Source of the DNA: Chinchilla lanigera
Taxonomy: Eukaryota; Chordata; Mammalia; Rodentia; Chinchillidae
Length of the DNA stretch: 64,000 bases
Direction: 5' to 3'
NCBI RefSeq assembly: GCF_000276665.1
Contig: NW_004955426.1
Location: forward strand, 23,138,751-23,202,750
Shown here: piece by piece, positions 35,491-46,450 of the stretch
Numbering within the stretch: the first letter of the stretch is position 1
Layout of the letters: each line of letters begins with the position of its first letter
Made by a program: the position numbers and the translations under genes
The notes under the pieces: generated by a model
Databases searched by the model: none
Told to the model about the DNA's origin: nothing
The model's input: the letters and a program-made list of their open reading frames with translations, nothing else

Positions 35491-35931
35491 TGCATCAGTC
35501 AGCTTTGTGTCACTATAATGAAGTACTTGAAGCAGATCACTTAAGAAGAAAAGATTTTTCAGCTCAGATTTTTGGGGTTGAAATCTAATATCTGGCAGCC
35601 CCATTGTTTTGGGATTGGTGAAGATGCCACATTATGGCAAAAGGGCATACCAGAATGAGTTCTCACATCATCAACCAGGAAGAAAGAGAGAGGAAGAGAA
35701 AGAGAGACAGAGAGAGAGAGTGTGACAGAGAGAGAGACAGACAGAGACAGAGAGAGAGGGAGAGACAGAGACAAAGACAGACAGAGAGACCCACTATCTG
35801 TTTGGAGGACACATGCTGTGTGACCTAAAGGCTCCCAAAAGGCCCCCCATCTAAATGTCCACAGCCTCTCCCAGTTCCAGCACTCTGGGGACCAAGCCTT
35901 TGGGAGACCCTACCCTCTTTAAATCATAGCA
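35491..35931 (-). repeat. MaLR (ORR1-like) solo LTR, antisense, with GA-rich insert
   Basis: TGCATCAGTCAGCTTTGTGT at the left and TACCCTCTTTAAATCATAGC at the right are the reversed LTR ends. The centre carries an expanded purine tract (35681-35790) of AGAGAC/AGAG units, the expanded form of a CT-rich block often seen in MaLR LTRs. Confidence 0.7.
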
Positions 35932-36139
35932 ACTAAATCCCTTTAAGAAATTAAGCCCCTGCTTCCTTCAATTCAATTAGTTGGATAGCAGATGTTGCCA
36001 TAGCAAAATATTGCTTTGAGAAAAATTGCCAAGCCTATTCTTTCCCAAATCTTCCCTTAGTTAAGAAACACTAAATAAAGGCTAAAAACCATCTCTATGT
36101 CTGTTTTTAAAACAACAGTAAGACTCTCAAGCAACATTT

Positions 36140-36179
36140 ATTGAACAGATAAAGTTTACTTAACTCCTCTGAGCCTCAG
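36140..36179 (+). repeat. MIR SINE, first part
   Basis: TTAACTCCTCTGAGCCTCAG is MIR core sequence. It is cut by the LTR at 36180 and resumes at 36583. Confidence 0.65.
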
Positions 36180-36582
36180 AGTTATAGTTTATGTCTAGGT
36201 GTCTACCCAAAGCCTCATACACTTATAGCACGGGCTTCTTGGAGGCTATAGGATCCTGGGGGCATGATAATCATCAGTGGATTAGTCCACTGATGATTTT
36301 ATAACTAAATGTGATGTTAGAAAATGAATCCCACTCAGAGGAGGTGGTTCACTGTGGGAGTGGTCTGAAAGGGTATGTTTCCCTCCTTTCTCCTTTGATC
36401 TCTCTTTGCTTCTTGCCTGCCAGACTATGAGAAATTCTCTGCAATGCCCCTCTGCCATGCGACCCTGCCTTGGAGCAAGCTGGACTGAAACCTTTACAAA
36501 CTGTGAGCCAAAATCAATCTTCCTTCTTTAATTTGTGAGGATCCAGGGTTGTGTCCCAGCAACGAGAGAAGTAACTAAGACA
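36180..36582 (+). repeat. MaLR (ORR1-like) solo LTR inserted in a MIR
   Basis: Begins AGTTATAGTTTATGTCTAGG and ends AGTAACTAAGACA. CTCAG flanks both ends (36175-36179 and 36583-36587), the 5-bp duplication expected of an LTR element. Across it the MIR text joins seamlessly (GAGCCTCAG | TTTCCTGACTTGT). Confidence 0.92.
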
Positions 36583-36695
36583 CTCAGTTTCCTGACTTGT
36601 ACAATAAGGTGATTGTTGCCACTGTAAAAAGTTGTCACATGGGTGAGGTAATCTTGTACACGTGATAGCTGGCACTAAATTGTTATTCAATTAAC
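36583..36695 (+). repeat. MIR SINE, second part
   Basis: CTCAGTTTCCTGACTTGTAC and ATAAGGTGATTGTTGCCACT continue the MIR 3' half after the LTR insertion. Confidence 0.65.
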
Positions 36696-36702
36696 GATAG
36701 CA

Positions 36703-37390
36703 TATATAAGGTGTGATCAAAAACTATTGCAAATATTTAAATTAAAAAAATATTTGTTACAGTAAAAGACACATTATCATTAATTTCCCTCAAAATATTC
36801 TCCTTTCCTCAGACACACTTCACCCACTGTTCTTGGCACTTTCTGGAGCAGTTCTATAGGTCATGTAACTTTATGAGGGGAACGCTGCCAAGTGCCACGC
36901 GGCGGAAAGGCAGGCTTATCCGCACACAGCAGCTCGTCCTCCTCATTCACCCTGTTCACTAGATCTGGCAGTCTGTGACTTCTGGCTCATCTCCAAAGTC
37001 AAAATGTCCATGAAAAGTAAACGTTTTGAATCAAGTCAAGATATCAAAGCAGCACAATTGTTCAACTAAAGACACTAATGAAAGAGGACTTCCAAAACCG
37101 AATTGGAAAGTGGCAAGAATGATGGGATAGGGACTGGGAATTTAGCTCAGCGGCAAAAGCACTTGCCTGGCAAGCGCAAGGTCATGAGTTCGGTTCCCGG
37201 TTCCAGAGAAAAACCAAAAAAACCAAAAAAAAAAAACACACACACACACACAAAAAAGAATGATGGGATAAGTGTGTTTGAAGGGAAAAGGTGGGAATTG
37301 GAGGAGTGGAGATTAATGACTATGTGTCTTTTAGTGTAATAATTCTTTAAAATTTAAACATTCACTGTATTTTTCAATCACACCTCATAT
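36703..37390. mobile_element. Foldback mariner-derived element, copy A
   Basis: Both ends carry the transposon's same (3') end in opposite orientation: left AAGGTGTGATCAAAAA, right TTTTTCAATCACACCT. The left arm (to ~36860) is the reverse complement of the right arm (TGGCAAGAATGATGGGATAA to ATTAATGACTATGTGTCTTT). Between them, about 36957-37045 on the plus strand, lies a decayed C-terminal transposase segment (LDLAVCDFWLISKVKM), which resembles the block around the third catalytic acidic residue of mariner transposases. A stop follows and no complete transposase exists. An ID SINE with target duplications sits at 37115-37270. Confidence 0.8.
37130..37255 (+). repeat. Young ID-type SINE with perfect 15-bp target duplication
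   Basis: GGGACTGGGAATTTAGCTCA, TTGCCTGGCAAGCGCAAGGT, ATGAGTTCGGTTCCCGG, then an A-rich tail with a (CA)n stretch. AAGAATGATGGGATA flanks it on both sides (37115-37129 and 37256-37270) without mismatch, so the insertion is comparatively recent. Confidence 0.97.
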
Positions 37391-39100
37391 GATCACACTT
37401 TGGAAAAAATAAAAACAAAGGGTGAACTTGTGGAATGTTTTAAATACTACATGTAGCTGATTTTACCTGAGGCTACTATCTGATGTATTTCTAGGGCAAT
37501 GGGGACATTGCTGGCACATACGTCCTAAGTCTTTAGTTGACTCTAAACCCCAAATTTTGCTGTGACCATCAGCCATTAGCCTGTACTCCTACAAGTCTTT
37601 AGGACTGTTAGTGGCACCGCTAACAAAACCACCTTTGTTCATTGTCTCCTTTTTCTGGTCCTCTTTGCTCTCCCTCATCCCTCTGGGGAGAAATCTTAGA
37701 AATGTTTTTTAAAAAAACAATAAAAAGAGAACAGGGGAATCTAAGCCAGAACAAAGGTCTTGGATCTGCACATACTGATTAACTAACCTTGGCTGATCCT
37801 GAAATGGCAACTGATTATATATATGAGCTGAAAAGATCACCCTGAGACCTGCCCTCCTTTCTACCCTGAGTATATAGTGAGAGTTTCCAAGTTTTGCTTT
37901 TTCTCCCAGCTTAAACAAATATTTATGTATACAGGACAAAAAGTAGGCCGATTGCTCTTCTCTCTCTTTTAAGAGCAATGCAACTCTTCTCAAATATTTT
38001 ACAAGGAACTAACTCTCTCACCCACTGGTAGAAAAGAGAACACTGAAGAACCATTAAAAAGGGTCATTAAAAGCCAGAGTGTGTTCAGTGGCATTGATGA
38101 AGTGGCTTAGATTAAAGGCTTGCCCAGCTGAGGACATTTGGTGACAATGTGCCCCAAGAAACAAGGCCTGGAGACTTTCATCAGTCAAACCAGTGTTTGC
38201 AAAGTGCCTCCACTGTATTTTCCCATTTCTGATCCCACTGGAAGACAGATCTTCCCACGAAGGGCCTTAGCATTGACCAACAGGAACAAAGCACACTCTT
38301 AAATTAATAGCTGTCACTAAGTACTTAACTACACAATACTGACCAGAAATGGACAAGTTTCCGGGAAAAGGATCAATGAGCAGATGACATGGAGCAGCTC
38401 TTGCATGAAGAAGACGGAGGTTAAGCTAGGCGGTGAAGAGAATGAGTGAGATTTCAGTAAAAGAGAAGAAATGAAGGAAAGGCATTGGGAAGTGGTTGTG
38501 TGTTGGAGTCTGAGCATGTGTGTGTGTAAGTGTGCACACACACATGCATGTACAGGAAGATCCAAAGGCAACTACATGTTAAAAATCAAGATATGTGTTA
38601 TTCACTTGATTCTTTCAACTTCATCCTGTCTCACACAGTCCTTTACTTTACCCCCAGCCCTCCTCTGAGAATTCTCTTTTGCTCATTTTAAATTCTGTCT
38701 TATTATATCGTGTCCACACCCTTATTAATGCATGGAATTGAAGCCATTTCTAATGTTTCACATATGGAAGTCTCAGCTTCCAAAAAAGGGCAGAGTCCTG
38801 GAGTCCCAGCACCAGGCGGGACGCCTGCGCAGTAAACACTACCCCGAGGCTGTGATTGAATGTGTTTCTCTCAATTGCAAGTCTGAAAAGAATAAAGAAG
38901 GTCATGACTGTCACCGTGGCAATTTAAAGAGAAGATGTAGGGGCTGAAATGTTGATAATAACTATAGAAGAATCCTTGGGAGAGACTAAATCCCTGAAAT
39001 TGTAGGGTATATCCAGTAACTACCATTGAAAGCCTCATTTTGTCTCTTCCCCTCCCTCCTTGTTTTCCTCTTTCTCCTCCTAATTCTCTATCTTTTTCCA
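37391..39100. other. Unique stretch with short TG/CA tract
   Basis: No gene recognised. A short TGTG/CACA palindromic microsatellite lies at 38515-38545. The right end is a long pyrimidine tract (39038-39099) leading to the possible splice acceptor at 39101. Confidence 0.4.
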
Positions 39101-39101
39101 G

Positions 39102-39870
39102 AATTTTCCACAAAGGAACCATTCACAAAGCGAAAAGCCATCTTCAACTACAGCACCTTCATGAAACAGAGGCCTTTGAAAACACTGGTCTGGATTGAGG
39201 CCTGGGTCCCCTCTCCTGTCCCTAAATTACTCCCTATAATTTGTTTAGCTTGATTCTAGCCTGAGTGTCCAGGCGGTTGGTACCCACAGTCCCTTCTGAG
39301 CTGTGAAGGGAAGGCATCCTTCCTCTCCCCTGTCTCAGAGGCTCTGAGGTGGCTGGCCTCCTGCCTAGCAATGCCAGAAAGCCGCGTGACCACCAGTGCT
39401 ACTGTGGTCAGCACAGGAAGAAAATCTCGGGTATTCACAGCTAAACTATGGTTTGAGAAATGCTGGCCACTGAGGGTTGGCTGGGTAAAAGAGCAAGAAT
39501 AGCAGCAGAAATGCACTCTTTGACTCTACCTCTCCCCCAGACAGGACCTAAAATGTCCACAGAAAGGATCACAATATTCACTGCCATCCTTGGAGCAGTC
39601 TCAGTTCTTGATTGAAGGCCAGTGAGAATCCACAGTGGTTTCTCTTACTGTCTTTATGAATACTCCAGAATCCTCCTACTTCTAAGTAGTGTTCCTTTGC
39701 TCCTAAGAAAGATCTGGAGCCTAGGATTTTCCAGTCCAGATCAAAATTTTGTGTGTCTTTCACTGGGGACAGTGTGGAACATTGCTGTCTCTGTTATTTC
39801 AGCCTTCTAGTCACACTAGCATGTCCCAGTAAGACACCAAGTTGAATAAAGAATCCATCCATGTCAGTTG
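39102..39870 (+). other. Weak candidate terminal exon
   Basis: A 60-bp pyrimidine tract ends in TCTTTTTCCAG|AATTTTCC, a strong splice acceptor. From 39103 a frame of about 49 codons is open to TGA at 39251, and AATAAA lies at 39845-39850. No family similarity is recognised and there is no upstream exon to pair it with, so a chance acceptor is quite possible. Confidence 0.15.
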
Positions 39871-40019
39871 TATATTTTCTTTCAAATAATCATTTTCATG
39901 ATGCAGCCAAAGCAGAACAAACTACTGTCAGAGGTACATACACCTGGCCTCAGGATAACTAACTTATTTCTTCTTAACTTATTGCCTTATTTAAGCCCCA
40001 TAGATCTAGGAAACAGAGC

Positions 40020-40400
40020 TATACTTCATTTTGAGCTGTGTTTATTGCAGCACTCTTTATGATTGCTAAGCTATGGAATCAGCCCAGGTATCTGTCAACA
40101 GATAAATGGATAAAAAAAGTATATATACACAATGGAGTATTATTCAGCCACAAAGAATGAAATCTAGTTATTTGCAGCAAAATCAATGAAGCTGAAGTTT
40201 ACTATATGAAGCCAAGTAAGCCAGACACAGAAAGATAAGTATTGCATATTCTTATGGAGACTTTAAAAACAGTGAGCTGAAAGCAGAACAGTGATTACTA
40301 GAAACCAGGAGAAGGTGTTGGTGGGAAGGGGTTACTTGGGGGTCAAAGGTAGTTTATCATAGTAAATCTCATTCATAGTACAATTAATATGTTTAATGAT
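40020..40400 (+). mobile_element. L1 3' fragment
   Basis: TTTATTGCAGCACTCTTTAT, TCTGTCAACAGATAAATGGA, ACACAATGGAGTATTATTCA, GCCAAGTAAGCCAGACACAG and ATAAGTATTGCATATTCTTA follow the L1 end of ORF2 and 3' UTR. It is severely 5' truncated. Confidence 0.88.
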
Positions 40401-41316
40401 AAAGGAATGGGCCCAGGCATGAGCAAATACATCTGCAGCAAAAGACTGAACACTGGAATAAACGTCATGTACCCTGGGCTCCTTAGTTATTTTTATTCAC
40501 TTAAGAGAATCAGGAAAAGTACAAGAGGCCCTTAGGACATGAAAATTTAAAGTAGCAGCTAAAATTGGCATCTGCAGGAGCAGCTCAAGCAGGCTGGCAC
40601 CCGTGAGGCAGTGTGTTTGAAAGGAGTTGAAGCTGATCTCACCAAATTGAAGAAAACCTGGGGAGGAACCATCCAAGAAAACAAATTCGCTTGCAGACCG
40701 TCTTCCAGCTAGGGACACCAGGAAGGGGGTTTGTTTGCTAATGGAGTGGAACGTTCAATGGCTGTGACGGGTTTTTCCTCCCTGAAGACCAGTGTTTAAA
40801 GAAAACCCTTTGGCAGGCTGATTGCAATCTTGTTTGTACCAGAGCAATAGACATCTTGGTAATAAATATGTGAAGCATAATGAAAAGATTACAGCTCAGT
40901 GGCTGGGGTGCAAATTGGACTGGGTTGTTTATTGCAAGAGGAATGTTTCCTTTCCATCCTTCTCTCCCAGTGCAATCCCACACACAGAGGAGAATCCAGT
41001 AAGACATCTCTCTTCCCATGTCCTGTCTCCCTGCTTCTTGGAGCTGGCTCTGGTATGGACCTGGCCCTGTGGAAGTGAGGATTGCACCTGGACAGAAAGG
41101 CAAGGCAGAGGGAGAACAGTGAAGGAAACTTGGTCTGGTTCTAGGCAACTTTTGGCTCAAAGGGTGAGTTGCTATTGAACTAAACAACACAATGATCTCT
41201 GAGACACAGGGGAGGGATTGCCCAACCCCTCCCATGTCCACAGTGGCCTGGACATGTGTCCATAGGGCCAGGCCAGACCTGTTCCAGAAAAGGGTGTTTT
41301 AAGAATGTGATCAGGG
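40401..41316. other. Unique GC-richer stretch with weak candidate exon
   Basis: CTTTCCATCCTTCTCTCCCAG (acceptor ending 40970) and AAAGG|GTGAGT (donor after 41163) bound a 193-bp interval on the plus strand that is open in one frame. The minus strand is also open for 167 codons over the same region, which argues that openness here is compositional. No protein family is recognised. Confidence 0.2.
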
Positions 41317-41431
41317 AGTCAGGCACTGCAGCACATGCCTCTGATCCCAGCCACTTGAGAGGCTAAGCCAGGGTGATCGCTTGTTCAGAGGCAGCCTGAG
41401 CAACACGGTAAGATCCCATCTCAGAAAAAAA
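41317..41431 (+). repeat. B1-type SINE, diverged
   Basis: CAGGCACTGCAGCACATGCC, CTGATCCCAGCCACTTGAGA, GGCAGCCTGAGCAACACGGT, AAGATCCCATCTCAGAAAAA. No internal duplication, unlike the copies at 32.5 and 50.9 kb. Confidence 0.88.
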
Positions 41432-41434
41432 CAT

Positions 41435-41570
41435 TATGATTAGGTTCCAGTGTTGGAATGCTGGTTCTGTCACTTATGACCCTGGATCCTTGGGTAAGTG
41501 ACTCAGCATATTTCCTAACTGCAGAGGTTGTTCTGAGGACTAAATAAGCCAGCAAACCTTAAATATCCTG
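41435..41570 (+). repeat. MIR SINE
   Basis: GGTTCTGTCACTTATGACCC, CTTGGGTAAGTGACTCAGCA, GGTTGTTCTGAGGACTAAAT follow MIR from core to 3' end. Confidence 0.8.
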
Positions 41571-42099
41571 CCAGGGACATAGGACTGGGCATCTGACTCC
41601 AGAGAATGGTGGGAATGGCCATTCTCCAAGTGGATCTGACCATCTGTCCTGTGGCTTCCTAAATTTACTTAAAACCCCTTTACTGTTTTCTCTCTGCTGA
41701 AGCCCCTGGTGTTTGGTCTCCCACCAGCCTGGGCCTGCTCTACCTGCAGCCAAACCTAAGCCAAGTCATTACGTTCACCCCTCCCTGCCTGGTCCATGTA
41801 GAACTGGCAATCTCCTCTCTCCCCGCATCTCATGCCTTGTCGCTTTCCTTGTGGAAGCAGCAGGGACATCAAGCACTGGAAGGAGGTAGGAGCCTTACTT
41901 GGGTTCACTATTGAGGTTTAGATTCCCCAGTGCCCAATTCCGGGGATGATTTCCAAGCTTTTACTCCTGAAGCCATTTGCACATGGATGTTTTGCTTGCT
42001 TCTATGAAATTAAGATTTAGAATTTAGTCTCCTAGTTATCAAAGAAATAGAAAGGAATGTACAGTAGATATTGTGAAATGGGAAGAAATTGTTCAAAGG
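41571..42099. other. Unique stretch
   Basis: No gene or repeat recognised. Confidence 0.4.
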
Positions 42100-42325
42100 A
42101 AAAAGGAACTAGGATGAGGGGAAGGGGAAGTGAAGGAAGGAAAAATTTTTAAAAATGTGAGTTAGTTATACTACTAGTGTCTCTCAGTTCATTAAAAAGG
42201 AAGGTTTGTGCTATCATCAATTGGAAAATTTTTATGCCTATATCGTGTACTCTTGAGTAACTACTTTAAAGGACAATATACAATGTAGTAACTATTGCTA
42301 TTCTTCTATTATTTAATGAAAAGCT
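42100..42325 (+). mobile_element. L1 3' UTR fragment
   Basis: A purine-rich tract is followed by GAGTAACTACTTTAAAGGAC and AATATACAATGTAGTAACTA, closely matching the reverse complement of the L1 tail inserted at 5073-5409. It is the same L1 lineage in the opposite orientation. Confidence 0.65.
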
Positions 42326-43441
42326 GTTTTACTTTTTTTCCATAAAGTGGGAAAAAGAAATAGAAGGAAAGAGATCCCATCAGCACAGGATATAGCAAGG
42401 CCATGACACATGTGCAATACCTCAGAGCACCTAACAGTGGGGTTGAGCTACCTTCTGAAGCCAACGTGAGAGGAGAGGAGCTGCTGTAGAGCCATGTGGA
42501 GGGGGCATTGGCAGGGGCTGTGACTTTCACTGGAGGGATGCAAGCAGCCGGTGGCAACTGTACAAGAAGGGAGTGTGAGGAAGAAACACCCAGCCTCACT
42601 CTCCTCTCTCCTCAGCCCTCCTTGGGCTGGCACACACTGCTAAGAGGGAGAGCACCCCCTGTAGTCTCCACTGGTCACACCTCCCTCCCAGGTAGACAAA
42701 GCACGGAGCAGGATATGTGCAACACGAAGCAATAGGGAGGGAATATGGAGGGAAAAAACTGGTCATATGCAAGAAAATTTTCCTGATCTTGGTGAGTGTA
42801 GATCCCGGATGCTCATATTAGTCAGCCCTCCGGCTCTGAGCTATCCATTTACTAATTCCTATTAATTGCTTATTCTTTACCTAGAAAAACATGAAATGTA
42901 CATTCCACAATTTGCTTGAAGAGGTGATAAATTGTTCAGGAGTACATTGAGAAATTTGCAAATAAAACAATTTTAAACTAAAGTAACCACAACAAACAGA
43001 ACACTGTACAGCAGCAACAGTATCAGTAAAAGATTGCAACAATGGAATGACGAAGGTCACTTTGGGAACAAACAGCCTTGACATAGTGTTTTCCCACATA
43101 GCTCACCTCCCATAGACCGACCTCCAGCACCGTATTCTTTGTAATGCCCTATCCATGAAGGAAGTGGCCCCCCTGTGCCCAGTTACTTCTTGCTTCCCTG
43201 ACATGCTGTTTTTCTTTGTAGTCACTGTCAAATCAAGGAGACTCACTGAGGTCAACAATTTTCTCCTCTTTGCCCTCACCAAAACTTACTTGTCCTCTGT
43301 TCCATACTAAGAGACCGTAAAACCACAGAACTAATGAGATTTTAGGGTTAATTTAGTGCTTTTTCTAATTTTTTTTTTTTTTTGAACTCAGATTTTCCCC
43401 CTATCTTCCTTTGTCAAAGCTTGTCCCTTTATTTTCCTGTT
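42326..43441. other. Unique stretch
   Basis: No gene recognised. A GC-richer block (42.4-42.7 kb) is open in several frames on both strands, without splice or family support. Confidence 0.4.
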
Positions 43442-43822
43442 TAGTTTGCCTTAGGATATTTTTGCTGTTGCTATAGCAAAATACCTGGAACTGAGTACTT
43501 TTTAAATAGTAGAATGTTAGTTGGCTGGTAAATGCCCCTGGAGACTGGGCAGGCTCATTATAAGACCAGCATTGGCTCAGCATCTGGTGAGGGCCTTCTT
43601 ATTGCATCAGAACATGGTGAAGGGCATCATGTGCCAGCTCAGGTCTCTCTTTCTCTTTTTAGAGAGCCACTGATGTCGTTGTGAGGGCGCATCTTCATGA
43701 CCTTACCTAATCTTAATTACTTCCCAAAGAATCTAGCTCCAAACACCATTAACATATGAGTCTGGGGATTACATTTCCAACACATAATCTTCTGGGAGAC
43801 ATATTCAAGCTACAGCACAATA
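43442..43822 (-). repeat. MaLR-type LTR, antisense
   Basis: TGCTATAGCAAAATACCTGG, GCATCTGGTGAGGGCCTTCT, CATGACCTTACCTAATCTTA, ATTACTTCCCAAAGAATCTA and ATTCAAGCTACAGCA follow the reversed MaLR LTR. Confidence 0.8.
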
Positions 43823-43894
43823 AATATAGGCTTTGGCCTCCCCCAAGCCCTCAAATATTGAGGATTAAAATCCTTGTGTGAAAGTTTTTATTAA

Positions 43895-45465
43895 GTTGTG
43901 TTCTCTCGAAACAGACTCTCGGGCAGAGAGTTGCATGCAAGTTTCCTGAAGGACTGCATTGAGTGATCTGAGGAAGCCAAGATTAGTGAGGGCAGCAGCT
44001 GATCCACCATGCAGCTGCAACAGAAGCCTCAGCCATCACTACAGGGGTTCTGGAGCTGGAATGGGCCCTCAGAGATATTTCAGTTGAGGTAAATGCAACA
44101 GCTTTGCATCTTTACTGCAGTCGGTCATTGGCCACTGGCGATCTCTGGCATATAGTACAATCTGTACTATACATATATATGTGTATATATATGCATATAT
44201 ATGTATATACTATATATATACTAGTACATATAGCTACATCTCTGTAGCTAAGGTAAATTCTAGTGAGGCACGTAGCTATGAATGATCAGCAGTGATCATC
44301 CAAGTAAATGGAGCATGAATACATTGCTCCTAAACAAGGGATTCAGTGGAGCCACATATCGCCCATTTATCCTATACTGATCTTGCATCTAATGGTAAAG
44401 TTCCCCCATCTAATAATAATAGCTCCTTTGGGTTCTACTTTGTTTTATTTCTTGTGGAAACTTAGGGGGGTTAATGAGATGAACTATAGCTTTTTGCTGC
44501 AGATGACTCACATTTGTCCTTATCTTCTACCATTTATCCCATTCACTCATATTTCTGGTCTAGGTGACTAGCATGAATTACCCATGCCCTCATTTTTCAG
44601 CAATCCAAGACTCTAGTTATCAAGCCTTTGTCAGGCCATAGCTACTACACCTGTCCATATACTAATAAACACAGGCATGAGATTGCCAGAAGATATTCCA
44701 GACAAGGACTTGCAAACAAGACAGGCAAACCTATACCTGGAATGTGTGTCAGTACCATTCAAGATGGATTATTTCTCCTTCTATGATTGGTTGGTCTCCT
44801 GGAGTGAGGGTACCTTATTGCAGACCCATTACCCTGTGCTGCTGGCAGGTTGGATGGATTCTCAGCAGCACCAGTAGCTAAATCAGTCTTCCTGAGTATG
44901 ATATTTGGGCAACATAAATTCTTCATTTCTGCCATGATGGCTATTTGTATATGAACCCACTGAACTAAGATAAAAAGAGGCTGGTGTCTACTGGCTGAGC
45001 TACTTGTTATTTAGTGCCTCTTGCACAGCATGTGCTGTCTTTTTTTGCCAGTAGTAAAAATCTTTGTCACCATAAGCCCACCCACATGCTTCCCCTGCAG
45101 ATGTCATTGTCTGCAACATTTCAGTTGTTTTCTTCCCAAGTCTGGACAACCAACCAAGTCCATCAGCCACAAGCTGTGTTTCCAAGGGCCAGTCCATATA
45201 CCAACTCTTTTAGGTTGGATGTCCTGAAAACCAGATTCTGAGATACATTCAAAAGGTTTTGCACTTGAGAGATACATCTTTAAAAAATAGATACAAGCAG
45301 GATTGGGGAGAGAAGTAATCTGACTAGAACGTTTTTATCCCCACATAAATCAGTCATTGGCCACAGGCCACAGGTAGGTCATAATCTTGAATGACATAAA
45401 CCTTCAGTTGAGGTCAATATCTAGTGCGGGACATAGCTACGTGTTTGTTCTTAACAAAGAAAAAT
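43895..45465 (+). mobile_element. Probable degraded endogenous retrovirus (LTR - remnant - LTR)
   Basis: Two diverged direct copies of LTR-like sequence bracket ~0.9 kb. Shared landmarks in the same order are GTTGTGTTCTCTCGAAACAG / GGTTGGATGTCCTGAAAACC, GTCATTGGCCACTGGC / GTCATTGGCCACAGGC, and TCTAGTGAGGCACGTAGCTA / TCTAGTGCGGGACATAGCTA. The interior has stops in every frame, so no viral protein is encoded. An ERV-L-like assignment is a guess. Confidence 0.4.
44160..44232. repeat. AT-rich palindromic microsatellite
   Basis: TATATATG/CATATATA units that can fold on themselves, located inside the left LTR-like copy. Confidence 0.9.
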
Positions 45466-45584
45466 AATTCTAGCAGCTGGGAGTAGGATATGTAGTATTA
45501 AAGAAGTGGTTTAAGTACAGCACAGAATCATTGAAATTCAGGTTCAAATTTTTTAATAATTCAAGTTCAAGTTTTATCTAGCCA

Positions 45585-46112
45585 CTGCTGTGTAAGAGAT
45601 AATCCAAAACTTGGTGGTTTAAAACAATAATAAAAATTTAATACCTCAAATTTTCTGTGGGTCAGAAGTTTAGAAGCATCTTTTTTTTTTTTTTTTTGGT
45701 TTTTCTCCGGTACCAGGAACCGAACTCACGACCTTGCGCTTGCCAGGCAGGCGCTTTGCCGCTGAGCTAAATCCCCAGCCCCTGGAAGCATCTTAATTGG
45801 TTGACTTTGGCTCAGGGTCTCTTATGAGATTGTAGAGAAGATATTGGTCTAAACTTTACTCTGCTGAAGTCTTCAGTGGAGCTGGATAATGCATTTCCAT
45901 CATGGCTCCTTACTGTGCTAGTGGTTTTGTGGCACTTGTTGGCAAGAAGACTCGTGTTGCTGGCTCCATGAGTCTTTCCAAGGGCTGTTGTGAGAGTCTT
46001 CATGGAAGAGCAACTGGTTGGCCCTTAAGCAAGTCACACAAAGGAAAAAATAGAAGCCATATCAATGATGAGCCCACCTTGAAAGTTACATACATCCTTC
46101 CTATGAGGTCCT
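45585..46112 (-). repeat. Ancient interspersed repeat split by an ID SINE
   Basis: ATAATCCAAAACTTGGTGGT followed by TTAAAACAATAATAAAAATT and TCTGTGGGTCAGAAGTTT match a common old mammalian repeat pattern read in reverse. The later text (AGTCACACAAAGGAAAAAAT) fits its other end. I am not sure of the family, and orientation is tentative. Confidence 0.45.
45681..45782 (-). repeat. Young ID-type SINE with 10-bp target duplication
   Basis: Poly-T, then GGTTTTTCTCCGGTACCAGG, ACGACCTTGCGCTTGCCAGG, GCTGAGCTAAATCCCCAGCC. GAAGCATCTT lies on both sides (45673-45682 and 45785-45794). Confidence 0.95.
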
Positions 46113-46129
46113 GCAGATTATGCATATGA

Positions 46130-46277
46130 GCCTCTTCTCTCTCTCTTTCTTTCTTTTTTCTTTTTTCTCATTTCTTTTTCCCCTCCTTCCTTCTTTCTTT
46201 CTCCTTCTCCCTCACTTCTTGCTCCTCCCACCCCTCCTCCTCTTTCTTTTTCTTCTCTGTCTCTCTCTCTCTCTCTC
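46130..46277. repeat. CT-rich low-complexity tract
   Basis: About 150 bp, almost entirely C and T on the plus strand, ending in a pure (TC)n run. Confidence 0.95.
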
Positions 46278-46320
46278 GGGATTGAACCCAAGACCTTCTT
46301 ATTGAACTCTATCTCCAGCT
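46278..46320 (-). repeat. Diverged ID-type SINE fragment, antisense
   Basis: GGGATTGAACCCAAGACCTT and CTCTATCTCCAGCT is the reversed B-box to head part of an ID-like SINE with internal loss. Confidence 0.65.
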
Positions 46321-46321
46321 C

Positions 46322-46450
46322 TTTTTTAAAAAAATAACTGAGACAGAGTCTTACCAAGTCACTAAGTTTCCCATGCTGGGCTCAAACTTTCAGCTGTCTG
46401 CCTTAGACTTGCAGAGTGCTGGCCTAACATGTCTGCACCACCTGTTCTTA
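46322..46450 (-). repeat. B1-like SINE, antisense
   Basis: GAGACAGAGTCTTACCAAGT, CCCATGCTGGGCTCAAACTT, GAGTGCTGGCCTAACATGTC, reversed B1 text, more diverged than the other B1 copies. Confidence 0.75.

Noticed and set aside
40738..41241. A 167-codon open frame on the minus strand, longest natural-looking frame
   Set aside because: No recognised domain, the opposite strand is open over the same bases, and no promoter or splice context supports translation.
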